A stretch of DNA of 62,222 nucleotides, from positions 1 through 62,222 of the IMG/VR virus record IMGVR_UViG_3300042516_003753, one strand, 5' to 3'. The position numbers were made by a program, and so were the translations under genes. Source of the stretch: a virus. Positions 37,969-46,603 of the stretch are shown here, one piece after another (position 1 is the first letter of the stretch; the number at the start of each line of letters is the position of its first letter). Under the pieces are notes generated by a model. It saw only the letters and a program-made list of their open reading frames with translations, did no database searches and was not told the origin of the DNA.

Positions 37969-38617
37969 CGTTGCCTCCTGGACACCAACGGTGCTTAAGA
38001 ACTGCTTTAGTATAAATTGTTTTCTTGCCGTTGGTTACGGGACCAGTATAGTTATCATTTAGAGATCCGTATGGATCATTGACATAGTATCCCTTACCAT
38101 CTGGTGTTTTGCCAATTACAACACACATGTGCCCACCAGTAGGTGCAGAAAGAGAACCCCTATGAAGGATACCAATAACAACAGGTTTCCCAGCATCAAG
38201 ACTCTTATCAATATCAGCGAAAGAAAGATTGTAACTAAAGTGTGACTTAACTCCATAACCTGCCAGAACTTTCGTCTGTACCGCATGGTCAGTAGTGTCA
38301 CCAATCGCAAATACTTTTTTGACGTATTCATCATCGCCTTTGATGCTTCCTGGCTTGAGGAAAGCAAGGCACATAGCGCATGATGAACTGTTACAAGTTC
38401 TATGTGCATCTCTATAGTTATCTACTTGATTGAAGTATGGAACATTTAGAACTGCTGGTGTGGGTGGTTTTGTTCTAAAAATTCCAATCCAATCAGATTC
38501 GGAATCATCAAGAAACTGTGCAGGTAGGTTATCTTCTAACCATTGAACTGCTGCCACATGATTCGCATTACTATCATCATAAAATTTAAAAAAGTTATGA
38601 AGATCTAAGGTCATCAT
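37943..38617 (-). CDS. C39-like cysteine peptidase with N-terminal module
   Basis: 224 residues. The first 50 residues (LDLHNFFKFYDDSNANHVAA, VQWLEDNLP) are homologous to the N-terminus of the lysozyme at 37173-37844. The rest is C39-like: YFNQVDNYRDAHRTCNSSSC (catalytic Cys), PTGGHMCVVIGKTPDGKGYY (His) and VNDPYGSLNDNY (Asp). It could cleave peptide cross-links or process virion proteins. Two adjacent ATG codons are possible starts. Confidence 0.82.
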   Translation of the reverse strand: MMTLDLHNFFKFYDDSNANHVAAVQWLEDNLPAQFLDDSESDWIGIFRTKPPTPAVLNVPYFNQVDNYRDAHRTCNSSSCAMCLAFLKPGSIKGDDEYVKKVFAIGDTTDHAVQTKVLAGYGVKSHFSYNLSFADIDKSLDAGKPVVIGILHRGSLSAPTGGHMCVVIGKTPDGKGYYVNDPYGSLNDNYTGPVTNGKKTIYTKAVLKHRWCPGGNDGWGRIFD

Positions 38618-38792
38618 CCTCTCCTATGTACTCTAATGAATAGATATCATGATCAAGAATATTTGGATTCAACCATTCACTAAACTCGGATTGAATCGCG
38701 TGGGCATTTTCAATATCTTTTTTAGATAGAGTATGAATACGGTCAATTGCCCAATCATGGGTATTCCGAAGAGTTTGTTCCAAAGTTACCAT
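38595..38792 (-). CDS. Hypothetical protein (65 aa)
   Basis: MVTLEQTLRNTHDWAIDRIH, then TLSKKDIENAHAIQSEFSEW and an acidic end. Helical, soluble. Overlaps the C39-like gene by 23 nt and the endonuclease-like gene by 38 nt. Unassigned. Confidence 0.6.
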   Translation of the reverse strand: MVTLEQTLRNTHDWAIDRIHTLSKKDIENAHAIQSEFSEWLNPNILDHDIYSLEYIGEDDDLRSS

Positions 38793-39204
38793 AATCTTTT
38801 CGCATGTAGCGTCCTAGAATGTTGCTATTGTAGTACGCTGGGGTTCCATCGTCAAGAGACTCTTTCAACACATTATTTAGGAAAAGCTGTCTTGTTTCTT
38901 CGTAGTTACATTGTCCTTTGGTTTTATGGAGACTGATGATTGTTCTACTGAAGGAACTTTTACCCCAAAGGTTAACATCGACTTTGAGTTCAGGGCATGA
39001 TCCGTAGTACTTTTTCCAATCAGACTCTGACTTAACTTTTCTAGATTTTCCTGCTGGTGTGCGGTATGACCAGAAATACTTTCTACCAATATACTTGCGA
39101 TTAGTCGGAATGCAGTATATAAGATAAACAAACCCAAAATTATCTTGAATATCACTTGAATCAAATACTTGTCCATTATAGATCCAAGGGTTCTCATAGC
39201 TCAT
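38755..39204 (-). CDS. GIY-YIG-like endonuclease
   Basis: 149 residues. FGFVYLIYCIPTNRKYIGRK matches the VYxI...YIG(R) core of GIY-YIG nucleases, followed by KKYYGSCPELKVDVNLWGKS and a C-terminal Asn-rich tail. It may be a DNA-nicking enzyme. It is not embedded in another gene or intron, so mobility is not indicated. GATAAATA (39226-39233) and a promoter at 39253-39281 lie upstream. Confidence 0.72.
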   Translation of the reverse strand: MSYENPWIYNGQVFDSSDIQDNFGFVYLIYCIPTNRKYIGRKYFWSYRTPAGKSRKVKSESDWKKYYGSCPELKVDVNLWGKSSFSRTIISLHKTKGQCNYEETRQLFLNNVLKESLDDGTPAYYNSNILGRYMRKDYGNFGTNSSEYP

Positions 39205-39225
39205 ATAGTCATCTTTAAGAGCTAT

Positions 39226-39233
39226 TATTTATC
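39226..39233 (-). promoter_or_regulatory. Late-type box
   Basis: GATAAATA on the minus strand, 21 nt upstream of the 39204 start. Confidence 0.45.
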
Positions 39234-39252
39234 CTTCAACCCTAACAAAGGT

Positions 39253-39289
39253 ATTCTAGCAATAAAAAAGAGGGTTGTCAACCCTCTAA
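39253..39289 (-). promoter_or_regulatory. Terminator/promoter composite
   Basis: Hairpin AGAGGGT-TGACA-ACCCTCT then TTTTTT (39263-39287) ends the 40299 transcript. TTGACA (39276-39281), 17 bp, TAGAAT (39253-39258) reads into the endonuclease-like gene. Confidence 0.75.
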
Positions 39290-39309
39290 AGAATTATGTA
39301 AAGTTTATA

Positions 39310-39378
39310 TCAGCCTTTGTACTTTGATTTTGCTCTTGCCTTTGCTGCTTCTCCCTCTGGATCTTTAATATCAAAGGA
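39310..39378 (-). other. In-frame 22-codon extension after the TAA of the 39379-40299 gene
   Basis: After TAA the same frame continues SFDIKDPEGEAAKARAKSKY and KG to TGA. Its Lys/Ala/Glu bias matches the preceding protein, suggesting a recent nonsense mutation, a sequencing error or read-through. Confidence 0.4.
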
Positions 39379-40299
39379 TTATTTTTGATCTTTTTTATTC
39401 CCAGAGTGAGTTTGAGATAACCTTTCATGATTTGCGCGATATTCTGGATCATTCGCCATTCTTTCCTGATGCTTTCTCACACGATCCATAAAAGCGGATT
39501 GTTCTTGGTCTTTTCTATACTGAGTAGCCCTTCTACCCATGGAACGAGTAACTCTTGCTTCATCAAGAACTTCTTCAAGAATTTCTTCTCTCCACTCTTC
39601 GCTCATGTTTGCCATGATAACGAGAGCATTCTCATTAGTATCTGCATAACCTTCAGCAACTAAATGCTCAAGGATGTAATCAAATACCTCTACGCTTTCA
39701 CCAAGTCTTTCAGCATATTTACCAGCAGCAGAACCTGCTTTACGTGCCTTCTGGGCAACGAAACCAGCAGCGCCTTGTGCCTTGCGTAAACCCCTTCCAA
39801 GCAGGCTCTTAACGCCTTTCTTAACTTCTGCCTTCTTCTCCTTTGCAGCACCGTAGGCTGCCTTTGCTGCCCCTGTAACGGCGCTTCCAGCGGCACTAGC
39901 AGCTTTACCTACTTCGTGCTTTACCTTACGTCCTGCTCTCCTTGCCTCATCTTTAGCGATTGAGGCAGGAATACCAACAGCAGCCTTCGCGGTTTGTAGA
40001 CCACGCTTAATCGCTGCCTTACGTGCCTCTCCACGCTTTGTAGCAGTAGTAGATTTCTGATATGCTCTTGCTGCCGTTGATCCTGCAGGAGCATATGGAT
40101 TGAGTTCCATTAGATATTCAGTTGCTGCATCTTCTACAAGGTCAGCAGCTTCGTCTAGATCGTATCCGAATTCTAAACACTCTTCGACAAGTTCTTCTAC
40201 AACTTCTTCAATCATCACATCTGTGATGTCGTCAACTTCACCAAGATAAAGTTGTTTGTAAGTTTCAGTAAGTTCTCTATGTTGCGATGGTAATAACAT
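39379..40299 (-). CDS. Ala/Lys-rich phage protein, possibly prohead/DNA-associated
   Basis: 306 residues in three parts: an acidic helical N-terminus (MIEEVVEELVEECLEFGYDL), a basic Ala/Lys-rich middle with histone-like repeats (KKAEVKKGVKSLLGRGLRKA, QKARKAGSAAGKYA), and a charged C-terminal region (RATQYRKDQEQSAFMDRVRK). The architecture is seen in cyanomyovirus scaffold-type proteins. A TATAAATA box upstream supports late expression. Confidence 0.7.
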   Translation of the reverse strand: MLLPSQHRELTETYKQLYLGEVDDITDVMIEEVVEELVEECLEFGYDLDEAADLVEDAATEYLMELNPYAPAGSTAARAYQKSTTATKRGEARKAAIKRGLQTAKAAVGIPASIAKDEARRAGRKVKHEVGKAASAAGSAVTGAAKAAYGAAKEKKAEVKKGVKSLLGRGLRKAQGAAGFVAQKARKAGSAAGKYAERLGESVEVFDYILEHLVAEGYADTNENALVIMANMSEEWREEILEEVLDEARVTRSMGRRATQYRKDQEQSAFMDRVRKHQERMANDPEYRANHERLSQTHSGNKKDQK

Positions 40300-40323
40300 T
40301 TGTTTTACAAATACTTTTAGAAA

Positions 40324-40331
40324 TATTTATA
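40324..40331 (-). promoter_or_regulatory. T4-type late box
   Basis: TATAAATA on the minus strand, 24 nt before the 40299 start, directly abutting the T tract of the terminator at 40331-40357. Confidence 0.7.
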
Positions 40332-40357
40332 AAAAAAGAGGACCCAAAGGTCCTCTT
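40331..40357 (-). terminator. Intrinsic terminator after nrdB and the 53-aa gene
   Basis: Minus-strand AAGAGGACC-tttg-GGTCCTCTT then a T run. Confidence 0.85.
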
Positions 40358-40517
40358 ACTTCACATCATCGGTTGTCTTACCTAACCATTCTTTTTCGTA
40401 ATCATAATCACCAAACAGAAACTCATCTGCTTCTGCTGCTTCTCTATATGCTTTTACGATTTCTTGTTCCACCCATTCATCATAGTTGGAATCCTGAGAA
40501 AGTATCTTTGGTAACAT
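40356..40517 (-). CDS. Acidic small protein following nrdB (53 aa)
   Basis: MLPKILSQDSNYDEWVEQEI, then VKAYREAAEADEFLFGDYDY. Helical, acidic, no membrane segment. It starts 38 nt inside the end of nrdB in another frame. Possibly co-regulated with ribonucleotide reductase; unassigned. Confidence 0.6.
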   Translation of the reverse strand: MLPKILSQDSNYDEWVEQEIVKAYREAAEADEFLFGDYDYEKEWLGKTTDDVK

Positions 40518-41622
40518 CTTGTTTAATCCCACCTACTATGTAGGACTCAACTTCTGTTTCTTGGGGAGCAACTTGAAGTCCTTTAGAGGAAATCCAATGC
40601 TCTGTCCAAGGAAGAGGATTATTCTTTGCAGGAATATCATAAAGTGGTTTCAAACCAATCGCTTTCATTCTACGATTAGCAATCCATTCAACATACTGCT
40701 GCAACAGTTTGTCATTCAGACCAATCATAGAACCATCTTTGAACAGATACTCTGCCCAAAGTTTTTCCTGATTCACAGCATTCTCAAAGGTCTTATAAAC
40801 CCACTGCTCCTCTTCTTTAGCGATACGTGCCATTTCAGGATCATCACCTTCCTTCCACTTGTTCATAATATTTTGAGTGATGACCAAGTGCTGATTCTCA
40901 TCACGAGCAATCAGTGAGATGATCTTTGCACTTCCTTCCATAAGCTTGAGTTCGCCAAATGCAAAACTGCAAGCAAAACTGACGTAAAAGCGAATACCTT
41001 CAAGAATATTAACGTTTGCAACTGCTCTGAACAATTTGCGCTTGAGTTCATACCTTGCCTCTTGTGCGTAGGGTACTTGTTCTAATGCATGAACCCATTC
41101 GTGCGAAGTTCCGTATTGTTGAGCACTATTAATAAAATCATTATATGCCTGTGTAACGCTCACAGCACGTTCCATGATACGATCCTCCTTGAGAATTGTA
41201 TCGAATACTTCTGATGGGTCAGAATAAACATTCTTGATGATGTAAGTATATGAACGAGAATGGATCATCTCCATAAACTCCCACACTTTCATACACGCTT
41301 CCAGTTCAGGAAGTGAGCAGTAAGGCGCGAACGCCATACCAGGACCACGACCCTGAACGGAGTCCAGCATAACCTGATATTTCAGGTTGCTAGTGAAGAT
41401 GTGTTTTTGCTCTGGGCGTAGCATATGATAATCGCTACGATCTTTTTGAAGAGATACTTCTTCGGGTCTCCAGAAATAACCCAGTTGCTGTGTTGTTAGT
41501 TTATCGAAAATTGGATACTTGTAAGAATCGTATCTCTGTATTCCTAGTGGTTGTCCAAAAAACATGGGTTGCTTTTTGGTATCTACTTCTTGAGAATTAA
41601 AAACAGTCATTGATTCGACCAT
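40480..41622 (-). CDS. nrdB: Ribonucleotide reductase class I, beta subunit
   Basis: 380 residues. The R2 signatures are visible: LEACMKVWEFMEMIHSRSYT (Glu/His iron ligands), RIMERAVSVTQAYNDF and ISLIARDENQHLVITQNIM (second Glu-x-x-His). The start at MVESMTVFNSQEV was chosen for GAGG seven bases upstream; a longer frame runs into nrdA. It makes the radical cofactor for NrdA to give dNTPs for phage DNA synthesis. Confidence 0.96.
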   Translation of the reverse strand: MVESMTVFNSQEVDTKKQPMFFGQPLGIQRYDSYKYPIFDKLTTQQLGYFWRPEEVSLQKDRSDYHMLRPEQKHIFTSNLKYQVMLDSVQGRGPGMAFAPYCSLPELEACMKVWEFMEMIHSRSYTYIIKNVYSDPSEVFDTILKEDRIMERAVSVTQAYNDFINSAQQYGTSHEWVHALEQVPYAQEARYELKRKLFRAVANVNILEGIRFYVSFACSFAFGELKLMEGSAKIISLIARDENQHLVITQNIMNKWKEGDDPEMARIAKEEEQWVYKTFENAVNQEKLWAEYLFKDGSMIGLNDKLLQQYVEWIANRRMKAIGLKPLYDIPAKNNPLPWTEHWISSKGLQVAPQETEVESYIVGGIKQDVTKDTFSGFQL

Positions 41623-41644
41623 CTTTTTATCCTCTAAACCTGTT

Positions 41645-43942
41645 TTAAATCTTACAAGACTCACAATCTTCCTCCTCTGATTCTAGAATTTCGGACATTA
41701 AATTTTCTAATGTTTGACGGGTTTCTTCAACCTCATCATTTTTCATGTCATTTGTATTTTGATAATAACTGGTTTTCCAACCGTACTTATATGTAGTCAA
41801 AAGGTCTTGTGCCATTACTGAAGTAGGAACTTCATTATCGGCATAATTTTCTGGATTATATGACCAGTTTCCAGAAATCGCTTGATCGAAGAATTTCTGC
41901 ATAACTGCAACAATATGAATATACCCACGATTGCTAGGCATATCCCACAGAAGCGTATAATTGTTCTTAAGTGTTTGATATTGTGGAACAATTTGCTTAA
42001 GTGGACCTTTTTTCGACTTTTTAATGGACAAGTATCCGCGAGGTGGTTCAATTCCATTTGTTGCGTTTGACACAACGGAACTGCTCTCCGATGGCATCTG
42101 TGCGGACAATGTTGAGTTCCGTACACCATACCGCTTAACCTGCTCCCTAAGGCTATCCCAATCATACTTTAATTCGTTCGGAACGATTTCATCAACATCC
42201 TTCTTGTATGTATCAATCGGCAAAATACCTTGCCCATACTTTGTACGATGTGAATATTCGCAAGCACCTTTTTCTTTTGCAAGATTAACCGTTGCTTTAA
42301 TAAGATAATATTGGAATGCTTCGGTCAAATCATGAACAAGTTTCCATGCACGGGGGTCTTCATAATGTTCCCCATGTTTGGCAAGATAATGAGCAAGACC
42401 AATAAATCCTACTCCAAGTGAACGGCGTGCTCTGGTGGCGATTTCTGCTGCTTTAACGGGGTATCCCTGGAAATCAATGAGTTCATCAAGACTCCTAACA
42501 GCAAGATCACAAAGAACTTCAAGATCTTCGTTATCCCTAATTTTTCCAACGTTAATAGCACTAAGAATGCAGAGAGCAATTTCTCCATCAGTATCATCAA
42601 TATGTTGAAGTGGTTTAGTTGGAAGAGTAATTTCCTGACATAGGTTACTCATCTCTACTTTATCAATGAAGGATGAGTGAGAATTGCAGTGGTCAATATT
42701 CATAATGTAAATACGACCTGTTTCTGCACGTTCTTTTAGAAGATCCAAAAAGAGTTCTTGAGCTCCGATAGTTTTTCTTGGAATAGATGCATCTCGTTCA
42801 TAAGATACATATAACTCGTCAAATCCATCAGTGCCAAAAGCATCATAAAGACCAGGAACGTCGTGCGGAGAGAAGAGAGAGATTTCTCCGTTCTGAATGA
42901 ATCGTTCATAGAAGATTTTAGAAATTTGGATACTATAGTCTAACTTACGAACACGATTATCTTCAGTTCCTTTGTTATTTTTTAATACTAGGATATCTTC
43001 GATTTCTTGGTGCCAGATTGGGAAGTGGACAGTTGCTGATCCACCACGGATGCCATTTTGAGTGCAGCATCGGACAGTTGCTTCAAACTTTTTGAGGAAT
43101 GGAACAACACCCGTGTGCTGAACTTCTCCGCCTCTGATCTTACTGTTGATGCCACGGATGCGACCTGCGTTGATGCCGATACCCGCCCTTTGTGCAACGT
43201 ATCTGCCAATAGCCATATCACTAGTAAAGATGCTATCGAGGGTGTCATCAACATCAACAAGGACACAACTAGCATATTGTCGAAGTGGCGTCCGCACTCC
43301 TGCCATGATTGGTGTTGGGATGTTGATTCTGTGCCTGGAGATTGCATCGTAATACTTCCTAACGTAATCTAAACGTGTTTCTTTTGGATACTTGGAAAAA
43401 ATAGTTGCCGCAATCAAAAGGTACATAAACTGTGGCGTTTCGTAAAGTGCTCCAGTGCTTCTATCTTGCACTAGATACTTATCAACGACTTGACGTAAAC
43501 CTGCGTAAGTGAACAAATAGTCACGACTATGATCAATGAACGACTGAAGTTTTTCAAACTCTTCATCACTATAAAGGTCCGCAATTTCTGCATCATAAAC
43601 TCCTTTTTTTATGCATTGATCAACATGCTGCTTTACAGTAGGGCACTCATGCATTCTCCCGAATAATTGCTTACGGAGGGCAAACAGCAGCAGACGGGCA
43701 GCAACAAACTGATAGTTAGGATGGTCTAAATCAATTAAATCTGAAGCAGAACGAATCAGAATTTCCTGAATCTCTGCGGTTGTAATACCATCATAAAATT
43801 GAATGCCAGATTGCATTTCAACTTGAGATGCGGATACCCCAGCAAGATCCTTACATGCTTCTTCCACCATGATGTGGAGTTTGTTCAGATCAAGGGGTTC
43901 AGTTTTGCCATTTCTTTTAACGACTTTTGTTCCGTTGCTCAT
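41645..43942 (-). CDS. nrdA: Ribonucleotide reductase class I, alpha subunit
   Basis: 765 residues. N-terminal ATP-cone-like region (KVVKRNGKTEPLDLNKLHIM), RQYASCVLVDVDDTLDSIFT, NLCQEITLPTKPLQ (active-site loop with Cys) and SLGVGFIGLAHYLAKHG. It ends ESEEEDCESCKI, the CxxC pair that re-reduces the active site. It starts by ATGA overlap with the primase gene, so the two are translationally coupled. Transcribed from the consensus promoter at 44939-44967. Confidence 0.97.
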   Translation of the reverse strand: MSNGTKVVKRNGKTEPLDLNKLHIMVEEACKDLAGVSASQVEMQSGIQFYDGITTAEIQEILIRSASDLIDLDHPNYQFVAARLLLFALRKQLFGRMHECPTVKQHVDQCIKKGVYDAEIADLYSDEEFEKLQSFIDHSRDYLFTYAGLRQVVDKYLVQDRSTGALYETPQFMYLLIAATIFSKYPKETRLDYVRKYYDAISRHRINIPTPIMAGVRTPLRQYASCVLVDVDDTLDSIFTSDMAIGRYVAQRAGIGINAGRIRGINSKIRGGEVQHTGVVPFLKKFEATVRCCTQNGIRGGSATVHFPIWHQEIEDILVLKNNKGTEDNRVRKLDYSIQISKIFYERFIQNGEISLFSPHDVPGLYDAFGTDGFDELYVSYERDASIPRKTIGAQELFLDLLKERAETGRIYIMNIDHCNSHSSFIDKVEMSNLCQEITLPTKPLQHIDDTDGEIALCILSAINVGKIRDNEDLEVLCDLAVRSLDELIDFQGYPVKAAEIATRARRSLGVGFIGLAHYLAKHGEHYEDPRAWKLVHDLTEAFQYYLIKATVNLAKEKGACEYSHRTKYGQGILPIDTYKKDVDEIVPNELKYDWDSLREQVKRYGVRNSTLSAQMPSESSSVVSNATNGIEPPRGYLSIKKSKKGPLKQIVPQYQTLKNNYTLLWDMPSNRGYIHIVAVMQKFFDQAISGNWSYNPENYADNEVPTSVMAQDLLTTYKYGWKTSYYQNTNDMKNDEVEETRQTLENLMSEILESEEEDCESCKI

Positions 43943-44910
43943 ATTTTCTTCCAGTTGTTAAACTTAATTTTTGCTTCTAAACCTGTGTATGTACTTGATT
44001 TTAACACATCCATAACATTAAGTCCAGCGAGCACCATGTCATTAATATCTTTCTGCTCGATGGTTGATGGCCAAATCACTACTTGTTCGCCTCTGTTAAT
44101 TGTTTTTGATATTCGGTTGACGATTTCTCTATTGCGAGGTTCGTTATCAAAAACGTAAATATAATCGCTCCAACCAAACGACCTAATATCAACGTCGGAC
44201 CCACACATAGCAACAGAATTTTGTACAAACGTGGAATCGAAGGGTCCTTCAACAATGTAAATGGATTGCGAAGAATTGACTTGGTCAAGACCGTAAATTT
44301 TTGGAGCATCATCCGAAAGCATCACAGTAATATATTTAACAGAGTTCGGAACTAGCGATCTTCCTTGAAATCCAATTAGATTATTTTCAAAATCAAATAA
44401 TGGTATAATAATGCGACTTTCATCATTCTTAATTGATTCAAAAGTAGGTTTTTGATTGTTTGTCCACTCTTTAAATTTGTTAGCAAAATAAAACTTTTCT
44501 GGATTCAGTTTTCTTTTTTCCAGATATTCCCTAGCAAGAGGAACTTCAGATGCTTTGGGAAGATCTAGTTTTTTTTTAAAAACTGGTTTAGCAAATTCAA
44601 ACTTTGGTTCTTCTGCAACAAAGTTTTTACCTGTATGCCCTTCTTTGAACTTCTCTAAAGTATATTGTTTATGAAGATTTAAATCTATTTCCTTGAGAAA
44701 GTTATTGAATGATAAACTAGCACCACAGTTATGGCACTTAAAATTAGTGTTATTTTTTACCGTGTAAATATAACCCCTTGTTTTGTTTTTGTTTTTTTGA
44801 GAATCACCACAAATAGGGCAGCGGAAGTTGTAGAGATCCGATTTAACCCTTTTAAATTTTTGCAGACGTGATGAAACTAAACCAATATACTTGAAATCAA
44901 CAAAATCCAT
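43939..44910 (-). CDS. gp61: DNA primase (gp61-like)
   Basis: 323 residues. Zinc-binding N-terminus FRCPICGDSQKNKNKTRGYI and NFKCHNCGASLSFNNFLKEI (two CxxC), then a TOPRIM-like core with SIYIVEGPFDSTFVQNSVAM (Glu-Gly) and DYIYVFDNEPRNREIVNRIS (Asp). It makes RNA primers with the gp41 helicase encoded at 51868-53247. Starts 29 nt after the strong promoter. Confidence 0.9.
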   Translation of the reverse strand: MDFVDFKYIGLVSSRLQKFKRVKSDLYNFRCPICGDSQKNKNKTRGYIYTVKNNTNFKCHNCGASLSFNNFLKEIDLNLHKQYTLEKFKEGHTGKNFVAEEPKFEFAKPVFKKKLDLPKASEVPLAREYLEKRKLNPEKFYFANKFKEWTNNQKPTFESIKNDESRIIIPLFDFENNLIGFQGRSLVPNSVKYITVMLSDDAPKIYGLDQVNSSQSIYIVEGPFDSTFVQNSVAMCGSDVDIRSFGWSDYIYVFDNEPRNREIVNRISKTINRGEQVVIWPSTIEQKDINDMVLAGLNVMDVLKSSTYTGLEAKIKFNNWKKI

Positions 44911-44922
44911 TACAAGGCGGTG

Positions 44923-45339
44923 TTACTTGGTGCGCTCTATTATAACCTGTTGAGGGGATGCTGTCAAGAGCTTGGGGACAAAAGCATTAATGATTCCAAT
45001 ACCAACTACTGCAAATGCAAGAACCCCTCCTACTTGCCATCTAAATTTTTTAAGATCTTCTATTTTTTCTTCAATCTTACCAAATCTTTCTTCTATTTTT
45101 TTATGTTCTTTATCATTATTTTCTTTCATCTCATCTATCATTTTCACAATAAGATCATCATTTTTCATACTTTGCTCTATTCTTTCGTCGTGTTTTGCAA
45201 GAATTGTAGCAATACGCGAATTGCCTTCGGAAATTTTATCTACTGCTGTTTCTAATTTAGAAAGCATTTCGCGGGATAAGTCTTCGTAAATACCAAGTTT
45301 AGATTCAAGAACCGCTAATTTTGATTCTTGAGAAAACAT
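44923..45339 (-). CDS. Coiled-coil protein with C-terminal membrane helix (138 aa)
   Basis: Long charged helices (DEMKENNDKEHKKIEERFGK) then a hydrophobic helix (GVLAFAVVGIGIINAFVPKL) and a polar tail. Looks like a membrane-tethered coiled coil. The primase promoter lies inside its 3' end. Unassigned. Confidence 0.7.
   Translation of the reverse strand: MFSQESKLAVLESKLGIYEDLSREMLSKLETAVDKISEGNSRIATILAKHDERIEQSMKNDDLIVKMIDEMKENNDKEHKKIEERFGKIEEKIEDLKKFRWQVGGVLAFAVVGIGIINAFVPKLLTASPQQVIIERTK
44939..44967 (-). promoter_or_regulatory. Consensus sigma-70 promoter for primase-nrdA-nrdB
   Basis: Perfect TTGACA (44962-44967), 17 bp, perfect TATAAT (44939-44944) on the minus strand, inside the coding end of the upstream gene. 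Confidence 0.9.
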
Positions 45340-45340
45340 A

Positions 45341-45574
45341 TTATTTCTCCTTTAAATATTTTAACCATGGGGCACGTGATCCACGTCCACCTGTAGCATA
45401 ATTATTTCTACGTTGGGTCTTTCCAAGTTTTGGTGTCCATCCAGCATGTGGTCCTTCTGATGGAGATTTTTCAGAATATCCAGCAATAGGACCAGAACTA
45501 CCAGTTGTCATCCCACCAACAACGGCATCTTCTTTTAATTTATGAACAATTTGTATAATTTTGTCTACATTCAT
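45341..45574 (-). CDS. Gly/Ser-rich small protein (77 aa)
   Basis: MNVDKIIQIVHKLKEDAVVG, then GMTTGSSGPIAGYSEKSPSE and RGSRAPWLKYLKEK. A low-complexity middle between a short helix and a basic end. Starts by 1-nt overlap with the upstream stop. Virion-type, unassigned. Confidence 0.65.
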   Translation of the reverse strand: MNVDKIIQIVHKLKEDAVVGGMTTGSSGPIAGYSEKSPSEGPHAGWTPKLGKTQRRNNYATGGRGSRAPWLKYLKEK

Positions 45575-45945
45575 TAGATTGAATTTAAAACAGTTGTACA
45601 ATATTCATCTTTTTTAATATTATCAATTTTAGTTTTTGGAAATTCTGGCAACCTATTCAAAAAAACTAAAAAGCTTTTTAATGCTGGCCAAAGATCCTGT
45701 TCCAAATTATAGAATAATAATGGAATAGCGGCATCATCAAAAACATTAAACAAAAGAATAAGATGATTTAAAATTAAATGAGTTTTTAAAATATTATCTT
45801 TTTTATATTTTTTCAGTAATTTTTTAATATATCTTATTCGCTTCAAATCATCCTCAAAGTCTTCTTTAGTTACAGACTGTGGGTTATTATAGAATTTTAT
45901 AGCGAAGAGCATATAATTGTCTTCATTCAATTCGTCAAATCTCAT
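45574..45945 (-). CDS. Helical phage protein (123 aa)
   Basis: MRFDELNEDNYMLFAIKFYN, DLKRIRYIKKLLKKYKKDNI and LILNHLILLFNVFDDAAIPL. All-helical; I recall similar conserved cyanomyovirus proteins of unknown function beside virion genes. No catalytic motif. Confidence 0.7.
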   Translation of the reverse strand: MRFDELNEDNYMLFAIKFYNNPQSVTKEDFEDDLKRIRYIKKLLKKYKKDNILKTHLILNHLILLFNVFDDAAIPLLFYNLEQDLWPALKSFLVFLNRLPEFPKTKIDNIKKDEYCTTVLNSI

Positions 45946-45951
45946 ATATTA

Positions 45952-46533
45952 TCAGCTATCTGGCAATCTAGTGTCATCTCCAGCATCACCATAAGTTCCC
46001 GCTGCAGGAGTTCCTGAACTAATTCCACTCATGGCAACAAGAACTTCAGATTTGACTCTGAAATTACCCTGTGCATCTACGTAAGTTGTTACCCCAACCC
46101 AACCTGCATGAGAAACTCCATATGCACCTGCTTTTCCACCAACTGTTGTTGTGCGAGCAGCAGCAGTTTCGTAAGTATCAACACCAAACACTGCAGAATA
46201 TCTATTTGATTTTACATCAGGAGCAAAATATTGCCCGTCTTCTAAAGTATATTTTGGTTTTTGTGAAATGGTATATGCAACACCAACCAATCTACCATAA
46301 CCTATAGTTCCTATTCCGGTAATGAATTGTGTTGATGCAATAGAAACATAAGTATTAGATGTAATACCAGAAATTACTGCTTGCCCAAAAGTATTACCAA
46401 CACCGATTGAAATTACATCACCTACCGAAGCATTGGTAAAAGTTGTACCAGATCCAGTAATTGTCTTATTAGACAAATCTACAGTAACTGTTCCTGTCGC
46501 ATATACAGCGTCTGCTTTGCCCCAAAGAGCCAT
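45952..46533 (-). CDS. Virion structural protein-like (193 aa)
   Basis: N-terminal Gly/Thr/Val beta repeats (GTVTVDLSNKTITGSGTTFT, IGVGNTFGQAVISGITSNTY), then KPKYTLEDGQYFAPDVKSNR and AYGVSHAGWVGVTTYVDAQG. Beta-rich, low Lys/Glu. Resembles cyanophage neck or baseplate accessory proteins. A late box is 31 nt upstream. Confidence 0.7.
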   Translation of the reverse strand: MALWGKADAVYATGTVTVDLSNKTITGSGTTFTNASVGDVISIGVGNTFGQAVISGITSNTYVSIASTQFITGIGTIGYGRLVGVAYTISQKPKYTLEDGQYFAPDVKSNRYSAVFGVDTYETAAARTTTVGGKAGAYGVSHAGWVGVTTYVDAQGNFRVKSEVLVAMSGISSGTPAAGTYGDAGDDTRLPDS

Positions 46534-46564
46534 GTGCTTTACCTATAAATTCTTTTTCTATTGA

Positions 46565-46603
46565 TATTTATAAAAAAAGGAGACTTTTAATTTTTGTCTC
46601 CTT
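46565..46603 (-). promoter_or_regulatory. Late box fused to a terminator
   Basis: Stem AAAGGAGAC/GTCTCCTTT then TTTTTTT (46572-46603) flows directly into TATAAATA (46565-46572). It ends the 54-aa gene transcript and starts the structural gene. Confidence 0.75.

Noticed and set aside
38755-39204. Homing endonuclease/mobile element
   Set aside because: The GIY-YIG-like gene is free-standing with no intron or disrupted host gene nearby; no inverted or direct repeats mark an insertion.
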